Notes: a model not told the origin generated them from the letters alone. Shown: positions 45,465-56,046, counted from the first letter of the stretch. The stretch: 64,000 nucleotides of DNA from Oryzomicrobium terrae (GCF_008274805.1 NZ_CP022579.1:3162001-3226000), one strand, 5' to 3'. Translations and numbers: made by a program.

Positions 45465-45878
45465 ATGCGGGAACTGCGTCTGCTGGAACGGATATCCAGA
45501 TGGGAAGGAGGCGGCGAGCGAACGCACCAGACCCAGACGGATATCCTCGTTCAGTCACTCACGGGCCATCTACGCCGCCTCCTCAATACTCATCGGGGCA
45601 GCGTGCAGATCGATGACATGTACGGGGTACCGGACTTTTCCAATCTCGCGGCCAGTCTCTCCGCAGGTTCAACTCGCGACATCGAAGAAGAAATCCGCCG
45701 CATGGTGCTCAAGTATGAACCGCGTCTGAAAGCACCCAAGGTCGCATTGCGTCAGGGGGGCGACGACGTACTGTCCCTCCGTTTTTCCTTGTCAGGCTTC
45801 GTGCAGGTCGACCAGCGCGAGATCCCTCTGCAGTTGACCACTACGGTCGAGGCCAACGGCAAAGTGCACATTGCATGA
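45465..45878 (+). CDS. tssE: T6SS baseplate protein TssE
   Basis: A 137-residue gp25-like baseplate wedge protein. It begins RELRLLERISRWE, has the short lysozyme-like fold segment VQIDDMYGVPDFSNL, the helix STRDIEEEIRRMVLKYEPRL and the closing beta strands FSLSGFVQVDQREIPLQL. It helps start sheath assembly. The gap from hcp is 24 nt. Confidence 0.93.
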   Translation: MRELRLLERISRWEGGGERTHQTQTDILVQSLTGHLRRLLNTHRGSVQIDDMYGVPDFSNLAASLSAGSTRDIEEEIRRMVLKYEPRLKAPKVALRQGGDDVLSLRFSLSGFVQVDQREIPLQLTTTVEANGKVHIA

Positions 45879-45918
45879 CGCCCGCGATGCTTGCCCCAGA
45901 TTGTCACAGGGCGCACCC

Positions 45919-47643
45919 ATGATTAACCGCTATTACGAGGATGAGCTGCACAAGCTGAAAAGCCTGGCGGTTGAATTCGCTCAGGCCAATCCAGCGTTAG
46001 CCCCAATGCTGGCGGCAGCATCGGCGGACCCTGACGTCGAGCGCCTGCTCGAAGGCGTTGCCTTCCTCACCGGCCTTACCCGCCAGAAACTGGACGATGA
46101 GTTCCCCGAATTCGTCCAAGAACTGGCCAACCTGCTCTTTCCCTACTATCTGCGGCCCATACCGGCCTCTACGCTGGTCAGCTTCACAGCCAAAGGGATG
46201 TTGAGCGAAACCGCCACCATCCCCGCCGGGACCGAAATCGCCTCTGTGGCGGTGGACGGTACGTCTTGCCGCTTCAGAACCTGTCACGATCTGGAGGTTC
46301 CTCCGCTAGTTCTTCAGCAAACACGCTTAGACGGTGGCGCGGGCACCAGTCCCAGACTCGTGCTCGACTTCGACTGTATGGGCGGCGAGGTAGATCGCTG
46401 GGGAGGCGACGTGCTACGGCTGTTTCTCGGCGGCGGCTACGCCGAAGGAGCCAAACTGCTGCTCTTGCTTGCCAAGCACGTCACGTTCGTTCGCATCGGC
46501 AATGATGACAGCACCTGGGAATTGGATCCCCGGGCACTTCGCCCGGCGGGCTTCGACAACCCGATGCTGCCTAGTCCCAGTCATGCCTTTCCCGGTTTTC
46601 GTACGGTCCAGGAATTCTTCGTATTGCCGGAGAAATTCTTGTTCGTCGAACTCAAGGGCTTGGCCCGTTGGACGACCAGCGGGAAAGGATCGCGCTTTAC
46701 CCTCACCCTGGGCCTGGACCGCGTGCCGGACTGGATGCCGGAAATACACGCCGACAGTTTCCTGCTCAATGTGGTGCCCGCCATCAACCTGTTCCCCCAC
46801 GAAGCCGCCCCGATCACACACGATCATCGCGTCACGGAGTACCGCGTACGCCCCGAAGGGGACAATTCTCAGCATTACCAAGTCTATGGCGTAGACGAGG
46901 TCACGGGTTACCAGCAAGGGGTAGCGAAGGAACGGGTGTACCGCCCCTTCGGTGCGCTCCGGGGCAACGACCGTCACGGCGCCCCGAGCTACCACACCGT
47001 CATCCGTCCGGCGGCTGTCGGACGCGGCAGCGACACCTTTTTGAGCGTGAATTACGCCCCCGGGACCGAGCCTGTTCCGGAAACCCTTTCGCTGCGCATC
47101 ACCTGTACCAATCGCCATCTGCCGGAAAGCCTCCAGCTAGGGGACCTTTGCCGCCCTACCGGCTCATCCCCCGAGCGGATGAATTTTCAAAACATACGTC
47201 CCATCACACCAAGCATCTCTCCACCAACCGGAGAGGCCCTGCTGTGGCGCGTTATCGGCATGGTCTCCCTTAACCTGCTATCCATCGCCAATGCTGAAAA
47301 TCTCAAGTCCCTACTGGCACTCCACATTTTCGGCGAGCGCAGCGAACAGGGGGCAACGGCAGCCAATCGCCGGCGCATCGACGGCATCGAGGCGGTAACC
47401 GCCACGCCGGAAACGCGGCTGGTGGGCCGCGGCAGCGTCCTGCGTGGGCAGCGAGTCCAAGTCAAATGCCGCCCCGACCATTTTGGTGGCATCGGTGACC
47501 TCTACCTGTTCGGCTGCATGCTGGACCACTTCCTCAGCAACTACGCCGGCATCAATGCCTACACTCGCGTCGAACTCGTCGATGCCTTCTCGGGAGCCGT
47601 TTTCACATGGCCGCCACGACTGGGACAACAGACGCTGTTGTGA
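45919..47643 (+). CDS. tssF: T6SS baseplate protein TssF
   Basis: A 574-residue TssF, part of the TssEFGK wedge. The N-terminus INRYYEDELHKLKSLAVEFA and LLEGVAFLTGLTRQKLDDEFPEF are diagnostic. The start at 45919 is chosen by homology over an upstream open 48 nt. Its last 37 nt overlap tssG, as often seen for this pair. Confidence 0.95.
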   Translation: MINRYYEDELHKLKSLAVEFAQANPALAPMLAAASADPDVERLLEGVAFLTGLTRQKLDDEFPEFVQELANLLFPYYLRPIPASTLVSFTAKGMLSETATIPAGTEIASVAVDGTSCRFRTCHDLEVPPLVLQQTRLDGGAGTSPRLVLDFDCMGGEVDRWGGDVLRLFLGGGYAEGAKLLLLLAKHVTFVRIGNDDSTWELDPRALRPAGFDNPMLPSPSHAFPGFRTVQEFFVLPEKFLFVELKGLARWTTSGKGSRFTLTLGLDRVPDWMPEIHADSFLLNVVPAINLFPHEAAPITHDHRVTEYRVRPEGDNSQHYQVYGVDEVTGYQQGVAKERVYRPFGALRGNDRHGAPSYHTVIRPAAVGRGSDTFLSVNYAPGTEPVPETLSLRITCTNRHLPESLQLGDLCRPTGSSPERMNFQNIRPITPSISPPTGEALLWRVIGMVSLNLLSIANAENLKSLLALHIFGERSEQGATAANRRRIDGIEAVTATPETRLVGRGSVLRGQRVQVKCRPDHFGGIGDLYLFGCMLDHFLSNYAGINAYTRVELVDAFSGAVFTWPPRLGQQTLL

Positions 47644-48596
47644 AGGCACAGCTGCTCGCCAATGGTGAGCGCTATGCCTATTTCCAAGCGATCCGCCTGC
47701 TCCGGCTGTTCAGCCGGGCCGATGGCACGCCCCTGGACAGCCTGCGCACCCGGCCCCAGCTCACCCTGGGGTTCCCCGAGACAGACATCGAGCGCATCGA
47801 GCCCCGGCCCCAGGGCGGCTACCAGGTCAGCGCCAACTTCTTTGGGCTCTACGGGGTCGCCTCTCCCCTGCCGACCTTCTACACCGAAGATCTGCTGGAC
47901 GAACAACGGGAAGGACGGCATGCCACCCGGGATTTCCTCGACATCCTCCATGACGCGCTATACCCGCTGTTGTTCGATGCCTGGTCTAAATACCGGCTAC
48001 CGCGGCGCCTTATCGAGGAAGACGATCGGCAGCTGGAAAATCTGCTCTACGCCTTCGTCGGACTGGACGATCCGAACCAACGGGCTCGCCTGCCCTACGC
48101 CAGCGAGTTGCTGCGCTATGCCGGGCTATTCAGCCAGCGGCCTCGCTCGGTTCTGGGCCTGCAAACCCTGCTGGCGGACTGTTTCTCGCCGGCCCGGGTG
48201 GTCATCGATTGCGCCGTCCCGACCATGGTGCCGATTCCCGTGGAACAACGCCTCTGCCTGGGAAACCGAGGCCAACGCCTGGGTGAAAACGCCTTCCTGG
48301 GGAGTGAAATCGAGGATGTCAGCAGCCACATTGCCATCCACCTCCAGGAACTGCCGGCGCCCCTGTTCCACCGCCTGCTGCCCGGTGGCAGCGAACATCA
48401 GCGCTTACGTTTTCTGGTCACCTACTACCTGACCGATCCGCTCACGGTGGTGGTCGTCCTGGAACTGCGCCACGGCGAAGCCAAAACCGCCAGAACCTGT
48501 GGCACCACAGATGGGCCATGGTCACGTCTCGGCCTAGACACCTGGCTGGCCCCGGAAACGGCAGGCCAGCCCACCCGCACCGTATTCACGCTGTAG
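47607..48596 (+). CDS. tssG: T6SS baseplate protein TssG
   Basis: A 329-residue TssG, the second TssF partner in the baseplate wedge. It has YAYFQAIRLLRLF near residue 23, NFFGLYGVASPLPTFYTEDLL (about 75-95) and the HDALYPLLFDAWSKYR region. Length is normal. The overlap with tssF suggests coupled translation in fixed ratio. Confidence 0.95.
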   Translation: MAATTGTTDAVVKAQLLANGERYAYFQAIRLLRLFSRADGTPLDSLRTRPQLTLGFPETDIERIEPRPQGGYQVSANFFGLYGVASPLPTFYTEDLLDEQREGRHATRDFLDILHDALYPLLFDAWSKYRLPRRLIEEDDRQLENLLYAFVGLDDPNQRARLPYASELLRYAGLFSQRPRSVLGLQTLLADCFSPARVVIDCAVPTMVPIPVEQRLCLGNRGQRLGENAFLGSEIEDVSSHIAIHLQELPAPLFHRLLPGGSEHQRLRFLVTYYLTDPLTVVVVLELRHGEAKTARTCGTTDGPWSRLGLDTWLAPETAGQPTRTVFTL

Positions 48597-48613
48597 AACG
48601 AGGAATCTTCAAG

Positions 48614-51253
48614 ATGCTGCTGGTTGAACTCAAACCCCTGGTGGGGCGGCTCAACGCCTGGACCAAACAGGCCCTGGAAGATGGTATCGGGCTGTGCGTC
48701 AGCCGAACTCATTACGAAATCACGGTGGAACACCTGCTGGCCAAACTGCTGGTCGATCCTCAAGCCGATATTGCCTTGCTGCTGCGCCAGCAGGACGTGG
48801 AGGCGGCCCGGGTGAAACGGAACATCGACCGGGCCATTGACAACATGAGGTCTGGGAATACCGGGCAACCGGCCTTTTCACCTCTCTTACTTGAGCTGTT
48901 ACAGGATGCCTGGCTGATTGCCTCGGTTAACCTGGGGCAACCCCACATCCGCTCCGGCGCCATTCTCTTGGCCTTCCTCGCCCGGGCCAGCTATTACGCC
49001 ACAGGCGACTACGCCGAGCCCCTCCGCGCCCTCAGCCGGGATGCCCTGATGCGGACGTTCGCCCAGACCTGTTCAGGCTCCCTGGAAAACGCGGCCGGCA
49101 GCGGCGATACCGGCTCCTCCCGGGGGGACGCCGCCCCGACCGGTGACGGCAGCGCCATTGCCCGCTTCTGCGAAAACTTCACGGAAAAGGCCCGCACCGG
49201 GAAAATCGACCCGGTTTTCGGCCGTGATCCGGAAATTCGCATGATGGTCGATATCCTGGCTCGCCGCCGCAAGAACAACCCCCTCTGCGTGGGCGATCCC
49301 GGCGTTGGCAAAACAGCGGTGGTGGAAGGGCTGGCCCTGCGAATCGTCAATGGCGACGTGCCCCAATCCCTGCAGGACGTCACCCTTCTCGGCCTGGACA
49401 TGGGGCTGTTGCAAGCCGGCGCCAGCGTCAAAGGCGAATTCGAGAATCGCCTCAAGAACGTCATCAGCGAAATCAAGGCCTCGGCCAAGCCCATCATCCT
49501 CTTCATCGACGAGGCCCATACCCTCATCGGTGCTGGCGGCCAGGCTGGTACGGCGGATGCGGCCAACCTGCTGAAGCCGGCGCTGGCGCGGGGGGAGCTG
49601 CGCACCATCGCCGCCACCACCTGGGCCGAGTACAAAAAATACTTCGAAAAGGATGCCGCCCTGGCCCGCCGCTTCCAGCTGGTCAAGCTGGACGAGCCGG
49701 ACCTGCCGACAGCAACCCTGATCCTCCGCGGCCTGAAAGAAAAGTACGAGGACGTGCATGGGGTGGTGGTGCGGGATGACGCCATCGTCGCTGCGGCCGA
49801 ACTTTCCAGCCGCTACATTACCGGTCGCCAGTTGCCCGACAAGGCGGTGGACCTGCTGGACACCGCCTGCGCCCGCATCAAGGTGCTGCAAAGCGCCAAA
49901 CCGGCGCCCCTGGAAGATCTGGAGCGCCAGATTGCCGCCCTGGAACGGGAAAAGCGCAGCCTGCTGCGGGACCAGGACAACCAGCAGCCGGTGGATGGGG
50001 AACGCCTGGCCGCCATCGATGCCCGGCTGGCAACCCTGCCCGCGGCAGCAGAACAACTGCGCCAGAGCTGGGCCGTCCAGCAGGCGGCCGCCCAGGAACT
50101 GCTGGCGGCACGCACGGCACGCCATGAAGCCAAGGCCGCCGGCGCTGCCACGGAAGAACTGGAGGACCTGGCCGCCCGCATCGAAGCGGCCGCCAGCGCC
50201 TTCCGCCAGGCCCAGGGCGACCAGCCCCTGGTACGGGTGGATGTGGACCCGGACGTGGTGGCCCAGATCATTTCCGACTGGACCGGCATCCCCGTCGGCA
50301 AGATGCTGCGGGATCAGGCGGAAAGCGTCATGCGCATGGAAGAAACCCTCTGCGCCCGCATCCACGGCCAGGATCACGCTATGCGCCAGGTCTCTCAAAC
50401 TCTCAAGAGCGCCTGCTCAGGCCTCAAGGACCCGCAGCAACCCATGGGCGTCTTCCTCCTGGCAGGTCCCTCCGGCGTCGGCAAGACGGAAACCGCCCTG
50501 TCGGTGGCCGACCTCCTCTTTGGCGACGAGAAATCCACCGTGGTCATCAACATGAGCGAGTTCCAGGAGAAGCACAACGTCAGCCGCCTCATCGGCTCCC
50601 CTCCCGGCTATGTGGGCTATGGCGAGGGGGGCGTGCTCACCGAGGCGGTGCGCCAGCGCCCCTATTCGGTGGTCCTGCTGGACGAGGTGGAGAAGGCCCA
50701 TCTGGACGTGCTCAACCTCTTCTACCAGGTCTTCGACAAGGGCGTCCTGTCGGACGGTGAAGGCCAGGAGATCGACTTCTCCAACACGGTGATTTTCCTC
50801 ACCTCCAATCTGGCCACCGACGTCATCACCGCCATGACCAGCGACGGCGAGCGGCCCGATGCCGACACCCTGCTGGAGGCGGTACGGCCGATCCTCTCCC
50901 AACATTTCAAGCCGGCCCTGCTGGCACGCATGACGGTCATTCCCTATTACACCCTCGGGCAGGAGGCCCTGGCCGGTATCGTGCGCCGCAAGCTGGACAA
51001 GATCGGCCAGCGCCTGCATCACAACAACCAGATGGCCTTCGCCTACGACGAGGCCGTGGTGGAGCAGATCGCCGCCCGCTGCACCGAGGTGGAAACCGGG
51101 GCCCGCAATATCGACTTCATTCTCGGCGGCAACATCATGCCGCGCCTTTCCGAAACACTCCTCGAGCAGATGAGCCGCGGCGAGGCAGCGGGCCAGGTCT
51201 GGCTGGAAGTCGGCCCGGAGGGGGAATTCGCGGTGCGCTACGAGTCGGTCTAA
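48614..51253 (+). CDS. clpV: T6SS AAA+ ATPase ClpV (TssH)
   Basis: An 879-residue Clp/Hsp100 unfoldase that recycles contracted sheaths by extracting TssC. The N domain (about 1-150) is followed by AAA-1 with Walker A GDPGVGKTAVVEGLA near residue 226, a middle coiled coil (about 440-540), and AAA-2 with Walker A GPSGVGKTETALSVA near residue 618 and Walker B VVLLDEVEKAH. The C-terminal small domain is of the ClpB type. GAGGAA lies 10 nt before the ATG. The length matches ClpV. Confidence 0.96.
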   Translation: MLLVELKPLVGRLNAWTKQALEDGIGLCVSRTHYEITVEHLLAKLLVDPQADIALLLRQQDVEAARVKRNIDRAIDNMRSGNTGQPAFSPLLLELLQDAWLIASVNLGQPHIRSGAILLAFLARASYYATGDYAEPLRALSRDALMRTFAQTCSGSLENAAGSGDTGSSRGDAAPTGDGSAIARFCENFTEKARTGKIDPVFGRDPEIRMMVDILARRRKNNPLCVGDPGVGKTAVVEGLALRIVNGDVPQSLQDVTLLGLDMGLLQAGASVKGEFENRLKNVISEIKASAKPIILFIDEAHTLIGAGGQAGTADAANLLKPALARGELRTIAATTWAEYKKYFEKDAALARRFQLVKLDEPDLPTATLILRGLKEKYEDVHGVVVRDDAIVAAAELSSRYITGRQLPDKAVDLLDTACARIKVLQSAKPAPLEDLERQIAALEREKRSLLRDQDNQQPVDGERLAAIDARLATLPAAAEQLRQSWAVQQAAAQELLAARTARHEAKAAGAATEELEDLAARIEAAASAFRQAQGDQPLVRVDVDPDVVAQIISDWTGIPVGKMLRDQAESVMRMEETLCARIHGQDHAMRQVSQTLKSACSGLKDPQQPMGVFLLAGPSGVGKTETALSVADLLFGDEKSTVVINMSEFQEKHNVSRLIGSPPGYVGYGEGGVLTEAVRQRPYSVVLLDEVEKAHLDVLNLFYQVFDKGVLSDGEGQEIDFSNTVIFLTSNLATDVITAMTSDGERPDADTLLEAVRPILSQHFKPALLARMTVIPYYTLGQEALAGIVRRKLDKIGQRLHHNNQMAFAYDEAVVEQIAARCTEVETGARNIDFILGGNIMPRLSETLLEQMSRGEAAGQVWLEVGPEGEFAVRYESV

Positions 51254-51268
51254 GGCAGGAAGCAGCCG

Positions 51269-53956
51269 ATGACCTCTCTAGCCAAGCACCTGGCAACGAA
51301 CAAGCGCTTTGACTTTAGCTGCAGCGCTTGCGAGAAGGACAAGTTCGACGTCATCGTCATGGACGGTTACGAGGCCATCTCGCGCCCTTTCCGCTTCACC
51401 CTGACCCTGGTTTCCGACGATGGGGCCATCGACTTCGATGCCATGCTGCAGGCCACCGCCACCTTGCGCATCTATCCGCCAGACGGGGGCGACGCCACCT
51501 CCTATCACGGCGTGGTGGCTGCCTTCGAGCAACTGCACCAGGCCGGTGGCTATACCTTCTATCAGGCTGTGCTGGTTCCCCGGCTGTGGCGCCTGTCCCT
51601 ATCCCGCATTTCCGAGGTGTATCTCAACGAGCAGACCATCCCGCAAATCATCACCGGCCTGCTCAGGGAACATCACCTGAGCAGTGCCGACGTGGAATGG
51701 AGGCTGACCGGAGCGTACCGGGCCCGCAGCTTCGTCTGCCAATACCAGGAAACACCCCTCGATTTCATTTCCCGCTGGCTGGAGAAGGAAGGCATGGCCT
51801 ATTTCTTCGACCATTCCGGTAGTAGCGACAAGCTGGTCATTGTGGATGACAAGCGGATGCACCCCGCCCAGGCACTGAAGGTCCAGTACCGGCCGGTGGA
51901 TACCCTGGACACCGGCAGCAGCGACGATTCGCTACAGAGCTTCATCTGCCGCCAGCAGCCTCTGCCGCAAACGGTCGTACTGCAGGAATACAACCACCGC
52001 AAAGCCAGCCTCGCACTCAAGTTCAGTGCCACCGTGGCCCCCCAGGGCTTCGGCGAAGTCATGCTCTACGGCGAAAATTTCCGCGACGAAGCCGAAGGCC
52101 AACGTTATGCCCGCCTGCGGGCCGAGGAGATCCGCTGCGGCGGCACCACTTTCTCCGGCGAGGGCACGGCCACCGGGCTGCGCAGCGGCTATTACATGGA
52201 CCTGGCCCACCATTACCGGGATGATTTCAACGGCCGCTATCTGGTCACGGAGGTGACTCACAGTGGCACCCAGGCCGGCGCCCTGCTCAACGGCATGCAC
52301 CACCCCTATGGGGAGACCGAACACGGCACAGCCTATCGGGTCACGTTGACCGCCATTCCGGCCGATACCCAGTTCCGCCCCGCCCGCCTGACCCCCAAGC
52401 CGCGCATTGCCGGCACCATGACGGCCAGCATCGATGCGGAAGGCAGCGGTGGCTACGCCGACCTGGATGAATTCGGTCAGTACAAGGTCCAGCTCCCCTT
52501 CGACCGCAGCGACAAGGCCGCCGACAAGGGGTCGGCCCGCATCCGCATGGCCTCCCCTTACGCGGGTCATGACTACGGCCTGCATTTCCCCCTGCGCAAG
52601 AAGGCAGAAGTCCTCCTCGCCTTCGCCGATGGCGATCCGGATCAGCCGGTCATCATGGCGGCGGTCCCCAACTCGGAGAATCCTGGCCCGGTCAATAACC
52701 AGAATCCGAGCCAGAACCGGCTCGGCACCGCCGGGGGCAACCACTTCTATCTCGACGACGCCACCGACAAGACCTGCATCTGGCTGCGCTCGCCCTACCA
52801 GAACACCCAACTGGGCCTCGGCGCCACGGCCACCCAGGAAGCCAAGCCAGGCCTCTGGAGCAGCACCGCGGGCAGCGCCACCAGCATTACGGGAGGTGAG
52901 AGCCGCTCCGTATTCAAGGGCCCCTGGACCACCGTCAACCTGGCCATGCGCAGCACCCTGTCCACCGCCGCGGCCCTGGGCATGGGCCTGGGTAGCACTG
53001 TCAGCTACCGGGCCAGCACCGATCTAGCCTGGACCAAAGGCCGCCGCCTGACCATTGACGAAGGGGAGTCCCTGGCCCTGCACGGGTCCGGCCGGGTACA
53101 GGCCGAAGATAGCCTGACGCTCTCGGGAGGTCAGCGGCCCTCGGTAAAGTCTGCGGTGGACCAGATCAAGGCCCAGGCCAGGACCCAACTGGAACGTAAC
53201 ATCACGGCCAACCAGACCGCCGCCACCGAGGCCGCCAGCGCCATCATTCCCGCTCCCCAGCCCCCCCAAAGCCCGGCGCCCCTATGGCAGGCAGGCAGCA
53301 ACGGCGTCAGCAAGGCTCACGGCCTGCTCGCCAATCTCTCGGCAGAAGCGGCCCACCAGGCCCTGGAAACCGCGGCCCAGGGCATTGCCGACACGGTACG
53401 GCAAGCCCGGGCCTATGCCAGCAATATCCAGGTCAATGGTCAGGGCATCCAGCTGACAGTGGATCAGCTGCAACCGGAAGGCGACAGCGCTGTCGCCATT
53501 CAGGCAACAGCTGTCCGCATCCACAGCCAGACCCAGGTGCCGCCGCAGACCTCGGCCATCGACCTTTCCCCAACCGCCATCCAGCTGGCCGCCAAGCAGG
53601 CAGGCCCCGAGTCCAGTTCCCTCCAGCTTTCCGGCAACCAGGCCGAACTGGCCACCGCCAACCCTAATGGCAGCCTTGTGTTCCACCACCCCCTGGGAGG
53701 CCAGGCCACCCTGGCCCAGGACGGTTGGGTACTCTGCTCCGGCGCTGCCCAACTGGCCGTGGAAAAGGGTCAGGGGGGCACCCTGAAGATGGGCAAGGCG
53801 GGGGTGTATGTCACCCCCAACCAGGTCCTGGCCGAATACGGTAAAACCAGCCTGAGCCTTACCCCCACCGAAGCCCGGCTGGAACTGGCGGCGTCCGGTC
53901 TGACGGTATCCCCCGGGGGCCTGACCCTAAACGGTTCCCTGATCCGGCTGGGCTGA
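51269..53956 (+). CDS. vgrG: T6SS spike protein VgrG (TssI), with long C-terminal beta region
   Basis: An 895-residue VgrG. The gp27-like part (about 1-375) has FRFTLTLVSDDG, VCQYQETPLDFISRWLEKEGMAYFF and YNHRKASLAL. A gp5-like OB domain follows (about 385-470, with DEFGQYKVQLPFD and PYAGHDYGLHFPLRKKAEV). The helical spike region with NHFYLDDATDKTCIWLRSP comes next. The last 330 residues contain a hydrophilic helical stretch (about 625-720) and then beta repeats ending GLTLNGSLIRLG; no known toxin domain is seen. The extension may dock the accessory proteins encoded just downstream. Confidence 0.93.
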   Translation: MTSLAKHLATNKRFDFSCSACEKDKFDVIVMDGYEAISRPFRFTLTLVSDDGAIDFDAMLQATATLRIYPPDGGDATSYHGVVAAFEQLHQAGGYTFYQAVLVPRLWRLSLSRISEVYLNEQTIPQIITGLLREHHLSSADVEWRLTGAYRARSFVCQYQETPLDFISRWLEKEGMAYFFDHSGSSDKLVIVDDKRMHPAQALKVQYRPVDTLDTGSSDDSLQSFICRQQPLPQTVVLQEYNHRKASLALKFSATVAPQGFGEVMLYGENFRDEAEGQRYARLRAEEIRCGGTTFSGEGTATGLRSGYYMDLAHHYRDDFNGRYLVTEVTHSGTQAGALLNGMHHPYGETEHGTAYRVTLTAIPADTQFRPARLTPKPRIAGTMTASIDAEGSGGYADLDEFGQYKVQLPFDRSDKAADKGSARIRMASPYAGHDYGLHFPLRKKAEVLLAFADGDPDQPVIMAAVPNSENPGPVNNQNPSQNRLGTAGGNHFYLDDATDKTCIWLRSPYQNTQLGLGATATQEAKPGLWSSTAGSATSITGGESRSVFKGPWTTVNLAMRSTLSTAAALGMGLGSTVSYRASTDLAWTKGRRLTIDEGESLALHGSGRVQAEDSLTLSGGQRPSVKSAVDQIKAQARTQLERNITANQTAATEAASAIIPAPQPPQSPAPLWQAGSNGVSKAHGLLANLSAEAAHQALETAAQGIADTVRQARAYASNIQVNGQGIQLTVDQLQPEGDSAVAIQATAVRIHSQTQVPPQTSAIDLSPTAIQLAAKQAGPESSSLQLSGNQAELATANPNGSLVFHHPLGGQATLAQDGWVLCSGAAQLAVEKGQGGTLKMGKAGVYVTPNQVLAEYGKTSLSLTPTEARLELAASGLTVSPGGLTLNGSLIRLG

Positions 53957-53959
53957 CCC

Positions 53960-56032
53960 ATGCAAATTCAGCGCCCCGATTCCCTGGCTGTGCTCTATCG
54001 CACCTTTCATTGGGCCCAGGGCTACACCCTCTCCATCGGCATGCTGGCCTGCTTTCCCTTCGGTGCAAGCCAGCCGGAGGAACTGCGTCCGGAAGGGGAA
54101 TTATGGGCCGCCGTCGCCGCGGCCCTGGGGGAAAACGCCGTGCTGGACGAGGGCTACCCCAAACCGGCCGCAGAATTCAAACTCTACGGGACGGCCTGGG
54201 CCCCCGGCGGCCAGCCGGTCACCGAGTTGGGCGTTCGGGTCCGGGTCGGGCCCCTGTCCAAGCAGTTGGTCATCAGCGGCGAGCGCCATTTCAATGCCGC
54301 CGGCCTGATCACCGGCCCAGCCCCCTTCACGCACCTGCCCATCACGCCGGAAAACGCCTTCGGCGGCCCGGACTGCCAGGCCAACCCCGTCGGCCAGGGA
54401 CAGGCCCCCCTCGCCGCCGGACCCTGGCCCCTGCCCCAGGTGGAAACGCCCTTCGGGCGTCTGGCCAATCGCGGCGACCGCGTGGAACCGGCCGGCTTCT
54501 GGGGCTTGCCGGTGGCCGCCCCGCAACGCCTGCGCCACCTGGGGGCCTGCGATCAGGCCTGGCTGCAACAGCGCTGGCCCCATCTCCCCCAGGACACCGA
54601 CCCCGCCTATTTCATGACTGCGCCACACGACCAGCGGCTGGCAAGCTATTTCCAGGGCGGGGAGGCGCTGGAAATGCAGCACCTGCACCCCCAACAACCG
54701 CAGCTCTCATGCCGCCTGCCGGTCCTGCGCGCCCGCTGCATCCTGCGGCGGCGCCTGGCCGACGGGACGGACACCTGGACCGACCTGGACACCCGGGCGG
54801 AAACCCTGTGGCTGCTTCCCGAACAGGAGTGCGGCATCATCCTGCATCGGGCCCATCTCCCCACGGCCGACGAGCAGGCCTCCGACATCCTGGCGCTCCT
54901 GGCCGATTGGGAATCCCTGGAGGCTCCCCCCCGGCCCCTGGCTCACTACACCGTTCCATGGACCAGCCCGGAGCATGAGGCAGCCCCCGCCGATACGACG
55001 GCCCACCTGCCCACTCCACGCCGGGAGCCTTACCAGCCCCAACTCAGCCGCGACGCGGTGCTCGAACGCCATGGCCAGGGACAGAGCCTTTCCGGGCTGG
55101 ATCTTTCCGGGCTGGACCTTTCCGGCTTGAGCCTGACCGGCGCCGATTTTTCGGGCTGTCTGCTGGCCGGGGCCACCTTTGCTGGCTGTCGTCTGACGAC
55201 TGCGTGCTTCGATGGTGCCTTGTTGCTACAGGCGGATTTCAGCACGGCCGACCTTTCCCACGCCAGCCTGGCCAACGTCAGCGCCGGTGAAAGCCGCTTT
55301 GCCCAGGCCCAGTTGCAGGATGCCCAGCTGCAGGGCGGCGATTTCACCAGCGCCGATTTCAGCGGTGCCGATTTGCGCAGCGCCACCCTGAATAACGCGC
55401 TGTTCCATGGCGCCCGCATGACCGGCGTGCGCGCCGCCGGCTGCACCGCCCAGGAATGCAGCTTTGCCGATGCCGACCTCAGCGACGCCGACTTCCGGCA
55501 AGCCAGACTGCAAGGGGCCCAGTTCCACAGCGGCAGGCTAGAGGCTGCGGATTTCACTGCGGCTGACTGCAAGGGAGCGGAGTTCTACGCGGTCACCGCC
55601 CCCCGTAGTCGATTCACTCAGGCCAACCTGCACGACAGCCGGGCCGATGATGCCAGCAACTTCAGCGGAGCCGACTTCACCAACGCCCAGTTGCCCCGGG
55701 CCCACTGGTCAGGAGCCCAGCTTTCCGACAGCACCTGGCAGGGCGCCATCCTGGACGACACCGACTTCAGCGCCGTCCAGGCCCAACGGGCCGACCTGCG
55801 CCGGGCCTCTGCCAAGGGGATGAGGCTGAGCGGTGCCAATCTGGCGGAGGCCGACCTGAGCGGCATCAACCTGTTTCAGGGCTCCCTGCGACAAAGCTGC
55901 CTGGAGCGGACCTGGCTGCGCCAGGCCAATCTCTACGGGGTGGATTTCGAGGGCACCCAACCCACCATCGCCCAGTTGGAAGGTGCCAACATCGACCAAA
56001 CCGTATTGGCTTTCCGGCCGCCCCAGGTATGA
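53960..56032 (+). CDS. DUF2169 plus pentapeptide-repeat T6SS accessory protein
   Basis: A 690-residue protein 3 nt after vgrG. The N-terminal half (about 1-330) is a DUF2169 domain (VLYRTFHWAQGYTLSIGMLACFPF, ENAFGGPDCQANPVG). DUF2169 proteins accompany vgrG genes and are thought to help load effectors or tips on VgrG. The C-terminal half (about 370-680) is a run of pentapeptide repeats (A(D/N)LXX, starting near SGLDLSGLDLSGLSLTGADF), which fold into a right-handed quadrilateral beta helix. No catalytic motif is visible. It belongs to the vgrG accessory module. Confidence 0.88.
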   Translation: MQIQRPDSLAVLYRTFHWAQGYTLSIGMLACFPFGASQPEELRPEGELWAAVAAALGENAVLDEGYPKPAAEFKLYGTAWAPGGQPVTELGVRVRVGPLSKQLVISGERHFNAAGLITGPAPFTHLPITPENAFGGPDCQANPVGQGQAPLAAGPWPLPQVETPFGRLANRGDRVEPAGFWGLPVAAPQRLRHLGACDQAWLQQRWPHLPQDTDPAYFMTAPHDQRLASYFQGGEALEMQHLHPQQPQLSCRLPVLRARCILRRRLADGTDTWTDLDTRAETLWLLPEQECGIILHRAHLPTADEQASDILALLADWESLEAPPRPLAHYTVPWTSPEHEAAPADTTAHLPTPRREPYQPQLSRDAVLERHGQGQSLSGLDLSGLDLSGLSLTGADFSGCLLAGATFAGCRLTTACFDGALLLQADFSTADLSHASLANVSAGESRFAQAQLQDAQLQGGDFTSADFSGADLRSATLNNALFHGARMTGVRAAGCTAQECSFADADLSDADFRQARLQGAQFHSGRLEAADFTAADCKGAEFYAVTAPRSRFTQANLHDSRADDASNFSGADFTNAQLPRAHWSGAQLSDSTWQGAILDDTDFSAVQAQRADLRRASAKGMRLSGANLAEADLSGINLFQGSLRQSCLERTWLRQANLYGVDFEGTQPTIAQLEGANIDQTVLAFRPPQV

Positions 56033-56046
56033 AGGAGTCCATCCCC

